From the NCBI RefSeq assembly GCF_030263935.1, contig NZ_CP127162.1:2551501-2615500 (forward strand): 64,000 bases of DNA, in the 5' to 3' direction. Shown here piece by piece: positions 28,853 to 37,063 of the stretch (the stretch's first letter is position 1; each line of letters starts with the position of its first letter). The translations under genes and the position numbers were made by a program. The DNA comes from Paenibacillus polygoni (GTDB taxonomy: Bacteria; Bacillota; Bacilli; Paenibacillales; Paenibacillaceae). The notes below the pieces were generated by a model. The model worked only from the letters and a program-made list of their open reading frames with translations. It did no database searches and had not been told where the DNA came from.

Positions 28853-29578
28853 TTAGCTATCCTGAGAATTCGTTTCCTGATCCAGTTCGTGAATTTTAGC
28901 GACTAATTTTTCTGAATTGGAACGAAACACTTGGTTCGAATCCGTCCAGTCCGATTTCAAAAAATAGGAAGCATGAAACTTCCATCCTTGATGGGCTGGG
29001 TTAAATTCCATTTGAATTTCACGTCCCGGTTTACCTGCGTATACCCTAGAACCCGGCTTACGCCATTTGCCAATTTGTGTGATTCTGTCCCGAATCTGTC
29101 CTGTAATATATGTAAACCTATGATTAAATGGAATGTCTTTCAAATGAAACTTTGGACACCCGACAGCAAATACTTGAAGCTGCTGAAATCCGTATTTTTG
29201 CTCCAATACAAGTCCTGTTCGATAAGCGATCACGCCTCCAGCACTATGCCCAATAAGGATTACGCGATCCGAAGTTTTCGCCCGCTCGCTGATGATTTGT
29301 GATACATTTGTTACTCGCTTAGACTCGTCATGGAATAGATCATAGCTGACTTTAGTAAGCTGCTTTGTCAAAAGCCGGATAAAAGAGAACCTCGTTATAC
29401 CGTTTGCAGTCCCATAGGGAAAGATCGTCATCACTTTTACATCTTGATATCTCTTTGCAATCTCACTAGCCGCTGCTTCAAAATTATTACGATAAGTCAG
29501 TACACCAGCAAAAAAGCAAACCACCGTACGGCAATTTTCTGTACATGTACTATTGGAGGATAGGAATGTTTCGATCAT
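28853..29578 (-). CDS. lipase-like alpha/beta hydrolase
   Basis: 241 aa. The nucleophile elbow GHSAGGVIA is at about residues 108-116, preceded by RVILIGHS and followed by the strand LQVFAVGCPKFHLKD. A late His (KFHASYF) may complete the triad. No signal peptide, so probably cytoplasmic. An esterase or lipase activity is inferred from the fold only. ATG follows GGGAGT by 6 bases. It is separate from its neighbours; a nested inverted repeat lies right upstream. Confidence 0.75.
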   Translation of the reverse strand: MIETFLSSNSTCTENCRTVVCFFAGVLTYRNNFEAAASEIAKRYQDVKVMTIFPYGTANGITRFSFIRLLTKQLTKVSYDLFHDESKRVTNVSQIISERAKTSDRVILIGHSAGGVIAYRTGLVLEQKYGFQQLQVFAVGCPKFHLKDIPFNHRFTYITGQIRDRITQIGKWRKPGSRVYAGKPGREIQMEFNPAHQGWKFHASYFLKSDWTDSNQVFRSNSEKLVAKIHELDQETNSQDS

Positions 29579-29621
29579 GACTTTACTCCCAACATGAAAC
29601 GATTATATTTTTAGGTGCAAC

Positions 29622-29741
29622 TGAATCAATTTCATAACTTATTAAAATGATGAATTTGTAACTATATATAGACAAACAAAACCATTTTGATCTATATATA
29701 CCCCTGATTAAAGCAACTAAAGGTATTATGAAATTGATTCA
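29622..29741. repeat. nested inverted repeats, about 120 bp (MITE-like or regulatory)
   Basis: Outer arms TGAATCAATTTCATAA (29622-29637) and its perfect complement (29726-29741), 16 bp each. Between them are inner arms TATATATAGA/TCTATATATA. The whole block could fold into a cruciform. It sits between the lipase start and the CueP terminator and has no coding potential. Confidence 0.7.
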
Positions 29742-29760
29742 ACTACTTTAAATTATAAAA

Positions 29761-29790
29761 CAAAAAAAGCCTGAATGATCAGGCTTCGTT
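29761..29790 (-). terminator. intrinsic terminator of CueP-like gene
   Basis: AGCCTGA/TCAGGCT stem followed on the minus strand by seven T residues. Confidence 0.88.
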
Positions 29791-29812
29791 ATATATGGAA
29801 TGGAATGGAATG

Positions 29813-30343
29813 TTATGTTAGTTGCATCGTTGTAATACAAGTATTGCTATCCTTAAAAGTACCGATCTCAGATTCTGCTGTTTTGCCCTCATACGCTATC
29901 TTCACTTGATATGTCCGATCACGCGGTAGCCATAGATCAATAAAACCATTCTCAAATGAAGTCATCGTGTCATCCATCACTATAGTACCTTCTTCATCTT
30001 GAATAAGTACGTCGAAGGTTTTTTCTACTAATTCCCCTTGGCACCCCGTGAGACTGTGGATAGCACATTCATGTGTGTTTTCAATAAACGGTGCAATGGA
30101 CACAAAAAACTCGTCCTCTGGAAGGTCAAAAGATGTCTTTTTGCCATGATCCGTCACAATCAGTTCCTCTGATGTAATAGATGCACTTACATCCTCAAAG
30201 GAACCAATACTATACGCATGCACTTTTTCTTTAATATTCGATGTTCCAGCTTCATTTGATGCACTATTATTACTTTGGTTATTACAAGCTGCGGTTACCA
30301 AAATTAATAAAACAAACGAAGCAATGAGCATACCTTTTTTCAT
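29813..30343 (-). CDS. CueP-like lipoprotein
   Basis: 176 aa. Lipoprotein signal peptide with lipobox LVTAAC (Cys about 20), then an Asn/Ser-rich linker. The block FFVSIAPFIENTHECAIHSL followed by TGCQGEL contains the Cys-x3-His...Cys signature of the CueP family, which binds copper in the periplasm of Salmonella. A C-terminal Ig-like part follows (DVLIQDEEGTIV, YQVKIAYEGK) and a late Cys (NTCITT). Here it would be tethered outside the membrane. No copper exporter or regulator lies nearby, so a copper role is inferred from the motif alone. Confidence 0.8.
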   Translation of the reverse strand: MKKGMLIASFVLLILVTAACNNQSNNSASNEAGTSNIKEKVHAYSIGSFEDVSASITSEELIVTDHGKKTSFDLPEDEFFVSIAPFIENTHECAIHSLTGCQGELVEKTFDVLIQDEEGTIVMDDTMTSFENGFIDLWLPRDRTYQVKIAYEGKTAESEIGTFKDSNTCITTMQLT

Positions 30344-30484
30344 AATATCCTCCCGTTATCTTATTTAAAAAGTAAAAGTCATATCATTTCGATGATATCA
30401 CATTTCAGTCCATATGAATTATGAAATACCTATTAATCTTCATATTGATAGATTAGTATTACTCCCTGCATACAAAATAGAAAC

Positions 30485-31789
30485 TTAATAGGTTACTTTC
30501 GGAACAAACTGGCCTTTATTCTTTAGCGCATAGTCGAAAAAATGAAGGATAATTTCATTTTGAGTTTCAATCGCATAGTATTTATTGATATCTGCTTTTC
30601 CACCTTGCAACAGGTATGTCAATATAGGAGAAAATAAAGGCAAGTCAGTTAAACTTAAATGTTTTGCGCCTTTAAAATGAACTGTATATGCACCAATAAA
30701 ATTTTTATTTGAAATCTTATTTGCAATATACGAAGGACTGTTGTCCAGTTGTTTCCATACATCATCCGAATAAATGTTAAGCAGCGGAATGGTATAAGGT
30801 TCGGATTTTGCAGATATTTCGTTAGTAACTTCATCATACACAAGCTCGCTAAAGAACGGAGCATCTATATTTACCACGGCGTCAATGTCATGGCGTTCTC
30901 TACTCAGTGCTACGCTTGCTGCGCCGCCCATAGAATGACCGAACACGCCGATCTTCTGTGTGTCAATGAGCTTATATACTGAATCTTCTCCATGCCCCGC
31001 TTTTTCCCGAATTGTATCCATGACAAAATTCATATCATCTGTTCGTAGTTTCATCCATTTTTGAGTAAGCTCGAAATACTCTCCAAGCGAATAAATTCCT
31101 GCTTTATTTGCATTGTTTACTTCTCGCATATACTCGGGATTAACTGTCACGATCTTTCCATCCTCGGAAAAGGTATAAAAAGAATGGTAGGGATGGTCGA
31201 TGGAAACAATCACATAACCGTGACTCGCAAGTTCTGTATAGGTAGAAGAGTTGCTTGCTTTTATCCCGTATGCTCCATGGGAGAACATGAGCAAGGGATA
31301 GGTTCCGTCTGCCTGTTCTGGATACCAAAATTCTACGTTCACAAAACGATTGTCATCTTGATCCGTAAATTCTTCGATACGATTCTTGTCCACATAGCTG
31401 TAAGTAGAGGTCGCCACTGCATAAGGACTTGTCACTTGCGGCAGCCTATGCTGTGGAAAAAGTAGGACCGGAACAAGGGTAACAACTATGGTCAGCGCTA
31501 ACAAAAAGAATTTCCATATCATAGAGAAAGTTTTGTAACGAGGAGTTTGTTTTTGTTTGCGCAGGAGTGCTACGATTTCCTTGAACGCTAGTATAAAGAG
31601 CAAGCCTTGAAACAACCCCCAAGTTAAATCCCATACAACAACTTTCCCCAAGATCAGCATCATAAATCCTATAAATATTGCGATTCTCATCAAACTTTTG
31701 ATCATGCTGCGGTTTTGCTTGGTTGCAATAGAATAAACGCAAATTGCCAGCTCAATGACCAACGTACCAACAAGTATTAAAGTCTCCAT
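30485..31789 (-). CDS. membrane-anchored alpha/beta hydrolase (PAF-acetylhydrolase/dienelactone type)
   Basis: 434 aa. Three or four N-terminal membrane helices (residues about 1-115: METLILVGTLVIELAICVYS onward, FFLLALTIVVTLVPVLLF) precede a hydrolase domain. The oxyanion region is LLMFSHGAYG, the nucleophile elbow IGVFGHSMGGAA, the acid VVNIDAPFF and the late His GAKHLSLTDLP. The catalytic part should face outward or lie at the membrane. The ATG (31789) follows GGAGGAG at 12 bases; a GTG further up overlaps that site. An esterase is likely; the substrate is unknown. Confidence 0.82.
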   Translation of the reverse strand: METLILVGTLVIELAICVYSIATKQNRSMIKSLMRIAIFIGFMMLILGKVVVWDLTWGLFQGLLFILAFKEIVALLRKQKQTPRYKTFSMIWKFFLLALTIVVTLVPVLLFPQHRLPQVTSPYAVATSTYSYVDKNRIEEFTDQDDNRFVNVEFWYPEQADGTYPLLMFSHGAYGIKASNSSTYTELASHGYVIVSIDHPYHSFYTFSEDGKIVTVNPEYMREVNNANKAGIYSLGEYFELTQKWMKLRTDDMNFVMDTIREKAGHGEDSVYKLIDTQKIGVFGHSMGGAASVALSRERHDIDAVVNIDAPFFSELVYDEVTNEISAKSEPYTIPLLNIYSDDVWKQLDNSPSYIANKISNKNFIGAYTVHFKGAKHLSLTDLPLFSPILTYLLQGGKADINKYYAIETQNEIILHFFDYALKNKGQFVPKVTY

Positions 31790-31968
31790 AAGATTTCTCT
31801 GCTCCTCCTTCACCTTCTATGAGTTCATCATAAGAAATGGCAGAGCAGGTGTATACGCATAAAAGATAAGCTGTAGCTGAGGGCCAATAAGTTGCAAAAA
31901 TTCAATACAATGAAGTGTATTCTTACACTGCGAATAGGAATTAATTTAGGTGCGTTTATGTATATCTT

Positions 31969-32397
31969 CTAGATCTCTTTTTTAAATGAATTTAGTCTTT
32001 CATTGATCTTTTGAGCTTCCTTTTTGTCACTTTTATATGACAGTATGCGAACGATAGCATATACTGCGGCAATTTCTAAAGCCAATAATACAATGTCAAA
32101 TGTACTGTATACAAGATTCAATATAACACTCAGAGTAATTAAGAATGCTTCCAGAAAAAGAAAATGGAAAATCACACGGAGACGCATTTTATTTTCGCTA
32201 ATCGCATGCGGTGTATATAAAATGATTCCAGTCAAAGCACCTAGTAAAGAGAAAGCTATAATTGTAAAAATCGTCTTTAATTCGAAATATGCATTTGGAG
32301 CATAAATTTGTCGCAGGATCGTGATGATTATCATGATGGAGCCGAATATAGTTAGGAAGTCTCTGATCATTTCTTTAATGAGCTCGGAATACTTCAT
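31969..32397 (-). CDS. DUF3021 membrane protein
   Basis: 142 aa with four membrane helices (about 10-28, 42-62, 72-95, 105-122) and a charged C-terminal tail. This size and layout downstream of a LytTR regulator is the typical DUF3021 arrangement. Its ATG follows AAGGGG and lies 12 bases after the LytTR stop. In such pairs the membrane protein is thought to inhibit or signal to the regulator. That role is inference here. Confidence 0.85.
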   Translation of the reverse strand: MKYSELIKEMIRDFLTIFGSIMIIITILRQIYAPNAYFELKTIFTIIAFSLLGALTGIILYTPHAISENKMRLRVIFHFLFLEAFLITLSVILNLVYSTFDIVLLALEIAAVYAIVRILSYKSDKKEAQKINERLNSFKKEI

Positions 32398-32409
32398 ATA
32401 GGTCCCCTT

Positions 32410-32847
32410 TTATAATCCAAGGATGTGTTTAAGCATGGGCACATACTGCCGTGATATCACTACCTTCTCCCCATTGTCCAATAATGCTTGGAAACGGCCG
32501 CTAATCGATGGGTGAATACTGGAAATCTTCGTTACATTTAGAATGGTAGATTTGGAAGCGCGAAAACAATGTTTCCCTTTGCAAAGTTCTTCTAGTTCAT
32601 AAAGCTTTTGTTTTACTTCATGGATGTTGTCCCTACAATACGCAAACACTTTTCCGTCAACAGCTTCAAAATAATAAATATCACTAACTTTGATCCGGCT
32701 GATTTTATCCTCATAATAACCGAGTATAACATGAGTTTCGGTTTTTATTTTATTAACGAGCGCATGTATTTCTTCATCAGCTTGGTGACACCTAATGAGA
32801 ATCTCTTCCTCTTCTGTATATTCTATTAGTTCAACTGAAATTTTGAT
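32410..32847 (-). CDS. LytTR-family transcriptional regulator, probable ATC start
   Basis: 145 aa. An N-terminal region of about 45 residues (IEYTEEEEILIRCHQADE) precedes a LytTR DNA-binding domain: ISRIKVSDIYYFEAVDGKV, FRASKSTILNVTKI, and the terminal ISRQYVPMLKHILGL. No receiver domain. ATC (32847) reads as M-K-I-S-V-E-L-I, and GAGGGTGAT precedes it with ideal spacing. The only conventional alternative, GTG at 32856, lies inside that site. The downstream DUF3021 gene is its likely membrane partner. Confidence 0.85.
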   Translation of the reverse strand: MKISVELIEYTEEEEILIRCHQADEEIHALVNKIKTETHVILGYYEDKISRIKVSDIYYFEAVDGKVFAYCRDNIHEVKQKLYELEELCKGKHCFRASKSTILNVTKISSIHPSISGRFQALLDNGEKVVISRQYVPMLKHILGL

Positions 32848-32860
32848 GAATATCACCCTC
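32845..32860 (-). promoter_or_regulatory. ribosome binding site with ATC start (LytTR gene)
   Basis: GAGGGTGAT, then ATTC, then ATC-AAA-ATT. Relatives of this family as I recall them begin M-K-I or M-K-V, which puts the methionine at this ATC. Confidence 0.5.
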
Positions 32861-32999
32861 GGGAACTGGAGTTATAACGTTAATCATTCAACGAAACGCC
32901 CCTTAACTTCTTAGTCAACAAGTTTATTATTATGAAAAAAAGAGACAATCGATTTGGTACTGCAGGTCAAATCACCTTATGTGGGCAAAGAAGTTGTAA

Positions 33000-33028
33000 G
33001 AAGGCCAATTGAACGAACTTGGCCCTTT
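33000..33028 (-). terminator. hairpin past lipoprotein gene
   Basis: AAGGCCAA/TTGGCCCTT stem with an 8-base loop, 95 bases past the lipoprotein stop on the minus strand. Confidence 0.5.
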
Positions 33029-33121
33029 TCATCTGAGGTGCTTACGAGTTTGAAATAAATCTAAAGGAGTTAGATGAATATTTGTTATTTTCAATATATC
33101 ACAAAATGCAAAAGAGAGAGA

Positions 33122-33994
33122 TTACCAAGAAGATAGTTCTGTACGTTTCCAGTTATTTTCGGCTACACAAACATATACATGGTCATCATCCCACGCCATC
33201 TGTCCCTGGCTACAGGCGCTACTAGACGATGCAGGAGTATACTTCTCGCGAATACGCAGTTTGTCCCCATTTATATCGAGCTTAGTGTCAGGATCATTCG
33301 TGCCAATCCCAATGTTACCATTAGTGCGTTGTATGCTGAGCGGGGAATCAACTACTTTACCATGATCGTCATAACGGATAAACTGCAGGTTGGATCCCGT
33401 ATTATCGCCCGATTCTTGTGAACTATCTGCCCGCATGACCCATCTTGGTGTCGTCTCATTCTCCTTACCGGATACACTTAACTCAATATCTCTATTCGAA
33501 CCTTTTTCCCCAGCTACTCGCAATACTCCGCTCATCACATTGAAGTTAGATGAATGAGTACGAATCTCGCTTATATCCGTATCGAATGGAATTTCCAATC
33601 GGGTGAACAGTTGGTTGGCATATTGGCCAGTCGGTGACATTGTCGTCTCGAACGAGATATGTTTATGATCGTGTTGCTCAGGATTGTTTGCCTTATCATG
33701 GGAAATAATTGCTGTCTTGTTCTTGCCAGCTTCGTCCACCCAGACTATTGCAGGCTTAGCTCTTTCTGCCGTCCATTGCAGCCGGATTAGGTCTGATTGA
33801 TGGCCTTCCTGCTCAATCCATTTCTTATCCGTGGATAAATTTAGCCGATCATTGTGCGGAATCATAATGTCGTTACCATTTTGCACGGCTTGTCCAAGTG
33901 TTGTCTTTCCTCCCTGACTCTGCTCCGCACACCCTGCACCAAGCAAACAAACGCCCCCTAATATAACGGTTACTGCCAATTTCTTTAATTTCAT
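33122..33994 (-). CDS. lipoprotein with phage tail-fibre-like C terminus
   Basis: 290 aa. Signal peptide with lipobox LLGAGC (Cys about 22). The middle part is beta-rich and has DHKHISFETT and NQLFTRLEIPF. The last 90 residues (SIQRTNGNIGIGTNDPDTKL, DINGDKLRIR, YVCVAENNWKR) resemble C-terminal repeats of phage tail fibres and related surface proteins. Good ribosome binding site GGAGGAA. No other phage genes nearby, so this is probably a cell-surface protein that uses the same module, not a prophage remnant. Confidence 0.7.
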   Translation of the reverse strand: MKLKKLAVTVILGGVCLLGAGCAEQSQGGKTTLGQAVQNGNDIMIPHNDRLNLSTDKKWIEQEGHQSDLIRLQWTAERAKPAIVWVDEAGKNKTAIISHDKANNPEQHDHKHISFETTMSPTGQYANQLFTRLEIPFDTDISEIRTHSSNFNVMSGVLRVAGEKGSNRDIELSVSGKENETTPRWVMRADSSQESGDNTGSNLQFIRYDDHGKVVDSPLSIQRTNGNIGIGTNDPDTKLDINGDKLRIREKYTPASSSSACSQGQMAWDDDHVYVCVAENNWKRTELSSW

Positions 33995-34726
33995 TTCGTA
34001 TGTTCCTCCAATGATCGATATGAATTGAGTTCATTTCGTATTTGTGTAAAAAAGACCTTGTCTGATCGTAGTACATACACCACGCTGCGTACACCCATTT
34101 CATCAAATTTCCCGGAAAAATGATTCTTTTTGTCTATAAAATTCTCGCTAAAAATTGTCGATGCCCTTAACTATAGGACTCACTTTCATATGAATTTCTT
34201 CAATAAAAATGGGAGTAATAATCAAATCAGTCATAGGACTAACGTCAGAATTTCGTAATCAGCTGGAGTCATTTTGACCCACGATAAACCTGTTCCTACT
34301 TTCTAAAAGCGTTTTGGATTTGCTCAGTCTGTAACCTTTAAAGAAGTTAGTTCATCCATTTATTTTAACTCGCTCAATGAGGATTCTAGCGAACAGCAAC
34401 ACAAAAAGCCGCGTATTATGTGATTCATAAGTCAATTAACATTTAATTTAATTCTTTTTTTCTTTTTTCTACTTTTTAGATTGGATGAAAACAATCCGCA
34501 TGATTAAAGCACTATATATACTTGTTGCAGAATGAAGTGTTTTTCGCATTTTATATTTAGTATTCCTTCTATAGTTAATACTTGTTCTGACTGGGTTAAT
34601 TATCATAGATGATATTCTGGCTGCTGCAAAAGCTGTTAGGTATGTTTCACCATCATCATTAAAATATAAATTATAAGAGCACCCTTTTTTTAGATTGAGG
34701 AAGCACTTCTGTTTTAGAAAGGAGTA
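33995..34726. other. long intergenic region upstream of DUF2071 gene
   Basis: 730 AT-rich bases. On the minus strand, 34469-34720 stays open and reads protein-like (DDGETYLTAFAAARISSMII ... MRIVFIQSKK, TAG at 34469) but has no start codon with a ribosome binding site. It may be a gene remnant. Nothing else is supported. Confidence 0.4.
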
Positions 34727-35072
34727 ATGAAAATGAATCCCAAAGAAATTTTATCTCACACAAAGCATCGGCCGTTTCCGATTCCAGAAGGGCCATGGCT
34801 GATGAAACAGGGATGGAATGATTTGTTATGCGCCCATTGGCCGGTACATACTGAAGATCTGCTCCCCCTCATTCCCCGCGGTCTGGAATTAGAACTTTGG
34901 GAAGGTAGACCATGGATTAGTTTAATCCCATTTCGCTTGTCTCCTTTACGCGTTCGCGGGGTACCTCCTCTTCCCTTTGTTAGTGATTTTCTTGAACTAA
35001 ACGTTCGTACGTATGTGACTCGAAATGGTCATAGCCCCGTCAAGTAGACATTAAAAAAAGAGGATTTTCCAT

Positions 35073-35879
35073 TTACGCGGCGACTTTTTCCCGGAATTCG
35101 ATTGGGGAGAGGTCGCCGAGTTTGTTTTGGAAACGTTCCTTATTGTAAAATGAAATATACTCCGTAATTTGGCTTCTTGCTTGTTCCAGATTATTAGGCT
35201 TTTCCAAATACAGCTTTTCCGTCTTTAAGTGGGAAAAGAACGACTCGATACAAGCATTGTCATAGCAGTTTCCACGTCGGGAATGACTCCCTGTCAACTG
35301 CTTCTCTTCAAGCAACTTAGCATAGCTTTTCGAGGTATACTGAAACCCTTGGTCCGAATGGAGCAAAGAGGGTCCATCTTTTAGTTGCTGCACAGTGTCC
35401 ATAACGAGTTTTAGGTCATTGCGCTCGGAGAGTTCCCAGGCTACTATTTCGTTGTTATATAAATCCATTACAGCCGAGAGATAAGCAAATTCATGCCCAA
35501 TCCGGACATATGTAATATCTGTCACAAGCTTCTGCACAGGAGCAGTCGCAGAGAATTCCCGATTTAAGACATTAGGGAACAAGGCCGATGGTTTGCGGCC
35601 ACAAAACGGACGTTTCTTGCGAATAACAGAACGAATCTGAAGTTCTCTCATTAAGCGACGGACCTTCTTGTGATTCACAACGAAGCCTTCTTTTCCTAAA
35701 GCAGTACGCATTCGCTTGTAACCGAAATACGGACGAATTCGATGAATGCTCAAGATGTGTGCCTTTAGATCTGCATCACGATTTGCTCGTTTCTCTCGAT
35801 GAACTAAATTCTTCTTCCATTTATAGTAGCCTGCACGTGATATTTCAGCGATTCTACATAGCCAAACTACGGGAGCCAC
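35073..35879 (-). CDS. IS3-family transposase OrfB (integrase catalytic domain)
   Basis: DDE integrase with the first Asp in LVTDITYVRIG, second in LLHSDQGFQYTS, and Glu in RGNCYDNACIESFFSHLK. HTH-like front end (ISRAGYYKWKK, PYFGYKRMRTAL). The catalytic frame extends upstream to the slippery site at 35954-35960 (reading AKSKLARGGKLDFEARCQSI), so the working protein is an OrfAB fusion made by -1 frameshifting. No damage visible, so the element may be active. Confidence 0.93.
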   Translation of the reverse strand: MAPVVWLCRIAEISRAGYYKWKKNLVHREKRANRDADLKAHILSIHRIRPYFGYKRMRTALGKEGFVVNHKKVRRLMRELQIRSVIRKKRPFCGRKPSALFPNVLNREFSATAPVQKLVTDITYVRIGHEFAYLSAVMDLYNNEIVAWELSERNDLKLVMDTVQQLKDGPSLLHSDQGFQYTSKSYAKLLEEKQLTGSHSRRGNCYDNACIESFFSHLKTEKLYLEKPNNLEQARSQITEYISFYNKERFQNKLGDLSPIEFREKVAA

Positions 35880-35884
35880 TTTGC

Positions 35885-36223
35885 TTATTTCTCGAATGGA
35901 CTGGCACCGGGCTTCGAAATCCAGCTTCCCTCCCCGTGCAAGTTTGGATTTAGCTTTTTTAGATATTCTACCTGCGCTTTCAGATATGCATTTTCTTCTT
36001 CCGCACTACTAAAATGCTTCTTCGCCCAACGTCCCCGGTAATCCTCAAACCCCTCACCATTTTGGCATTTACGAACCCATGTGATAATCTGGCTCTCACT
36101 TTTGATTCCAAACTTCTCCATGATTCGACTGTACGTCCACCCTTCTTCTACTCGCAAACGGACAGCCTCTTTCTTCGTTTCTTCACTATATCGATTAAAA
36201 GTTTGACCTTTCTTCGCTGACAT
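35885..36223 (-). CDS. IS3-family transposase OrfA
   Basis: 112 aa. Start MSAKKGQTFNRYSEETK chosen because GGAGGGG lies 9 bases before ATG 36223. HTH (EEGWTYSRIMEKFGIKSESQ) and leucine-zipper-like tail (AEEENAYLKAQVEYLKKL) match OrfA. The frame stops at 35885. Confidence 0.9.
   Translation of the reverse strand: MSAKKGQTFNRYSEETKKEAVRLRVEEGWTYSRIMEKFGIKSESQIITWVRKCQNGEGFEDYRGRWAKKHFSSAEEENAYLKAQVEYLKKLNPNLHGEGSWISKPGASPFEK
35954..35960 (-). promoter_or_regulatory. slippery sequence AAAAAAG for -1 frameshift
   Basis: Minus strand CTA-AAA-AAG-CTA. A -1 slip moves from OrfA into the OrfB frame. Established mechanism for IS3-family elements. Confidence 0.75.
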
Positions 36224-36880
36224 AACAAAAATCCCCTCCGGTTTTCCAGTGTTTGAGTTCATTGTAACATGTTCTCTTTTTTCACTGTCTACCATGAGGG
36301 GATAATACCAAAAGGGCAAACCGGGTATTTTCTTTTTTAATTTGGAAGCTTCCAGCAAACTTGCTGTAGCCGGAGCGCGTACGGCAGCTCACCTTCCGTA
36401 CCATCATGCACAAATGTCTATTCGTTACGGTAATCAAGAATCAATTCATTATGAAAGTGTTCGTAAACATCAACTTGCAGGTGATGTAGCATTTCAAGGT
36501 ACGTATAAACCTTTGAACGATGAGGTTGCCCATGCTAATCCCGGTTCACTTATTCATTGGTTAACTGAACGTTACTGCTTGTATACGGTAAGTTCGAGCG
36601 GAGAGATCCTAGTTGGTGATATTCATCATTTGCCATGGCCGATTCAAGAAGCGGAACTTCAAATAGATACGAATACGATGACGAATTATCATGGGATTGA
36701 GCTGGCCGCTCCTCCTTCAGTAGTGACCTATTCAAAACGACTTGAAGTTTTATTCTGGGCTCTAAAAAAATGCTAATCACGATTAGTTTCACAACATAAG
36801 GCTCTGTTTATAACATAAGCAGCTTAATCCATTATCCTTTTTTTAACATTAAAATATAGTTTATACTTTTCACCAATACA

Positions 36881-36940
36881 AAAACCCTTCAAGCTAACAC
36901 CCTATTATTAAACAGGGGAGCATTACTTGAAGGGTTTTGA
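36881..36940 (+). terminator. intrinsic terminator past DUF2071 gene
   Basis: AAAACCCTTCAAG/CTTGAAGGGTTTT stem of 13 bp with a long loop, about 105 bases past the stop; active in either direction. Confidence 0.75.
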
Positions 36941-36970
36941 TTTGTTACACATTCTAAGAATAGAGTAGTA

Positions 36971-37000
36971 ATTGAAGTGAATTGAAGTGAATTGAAGTGA
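36971..37000. repeat. tandem repeat (ATTGAAGTGA)x3
   Basis: Three perfect 10-bp copies just downstream of the ABC-2 permease gene. No function evident. Confidence 0.8.
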
Positions 37001-37063
37001 ATCACAATGTCTATTTCGAGTGTCACTTCCAGTAAGTTTTACATAACATAGGATTATGTAAAC

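Larger units (their letters stand above)
35026..36310 (-). mobile_element. IS3-family insertion sequence, 1285 bp
   Basis: Ends: TGGTCATAGCCCC..GTAGACATTA on the left, and on the complement of the right TGGTATTATCCCC..GTAGACAGTG, continuing into AAAAAAGAG in both. These are imperfect terminal repeats beginning TG. A 3-bp direct repeat AAA (35023-35025 and 36311-36313) marks the target. It contains orfA and orfB, linked by a slippery A6G sequence. It is inserted in a DUF2071 gene, transcribed against it. Confidence 0.92.
34733..36776 (+). pseudogene. DUF2071 (YqjF-like) gene interrupted by IS3-family element
   Basis: Two exon-like halves flank the insertion. The 5' half 34733-35025 reads MNPKEILSHTKHRPFPIPEG to LNVRTYVTR. 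The 3' half from 36314 reads GKPGIFFFNLEASSKLAVAG and ends WALKKC at 36776. Joining them with a single copy of the AAA target duplication restores VTRKGKPGIFFFNL in frame, the central DUF2071 signature. The intact protein would have about 250 aa. The family is annotated in Bacillus as YqjF-like with unknown function. The gene is inactivated by the insertion but is otherwise intact. Confidence 0.9.

Noticed and set aside
33122..33994. Prophage tail gene
   Set aside because: It has a lipoprotein signal peptide and no phage neighbours.
34469..34720. Open minus-strand frame that looks protein-like
   Set aside because: No start codon with Shine-Dalgarno sequence and no recognisable family; kept only as a possible remnant.
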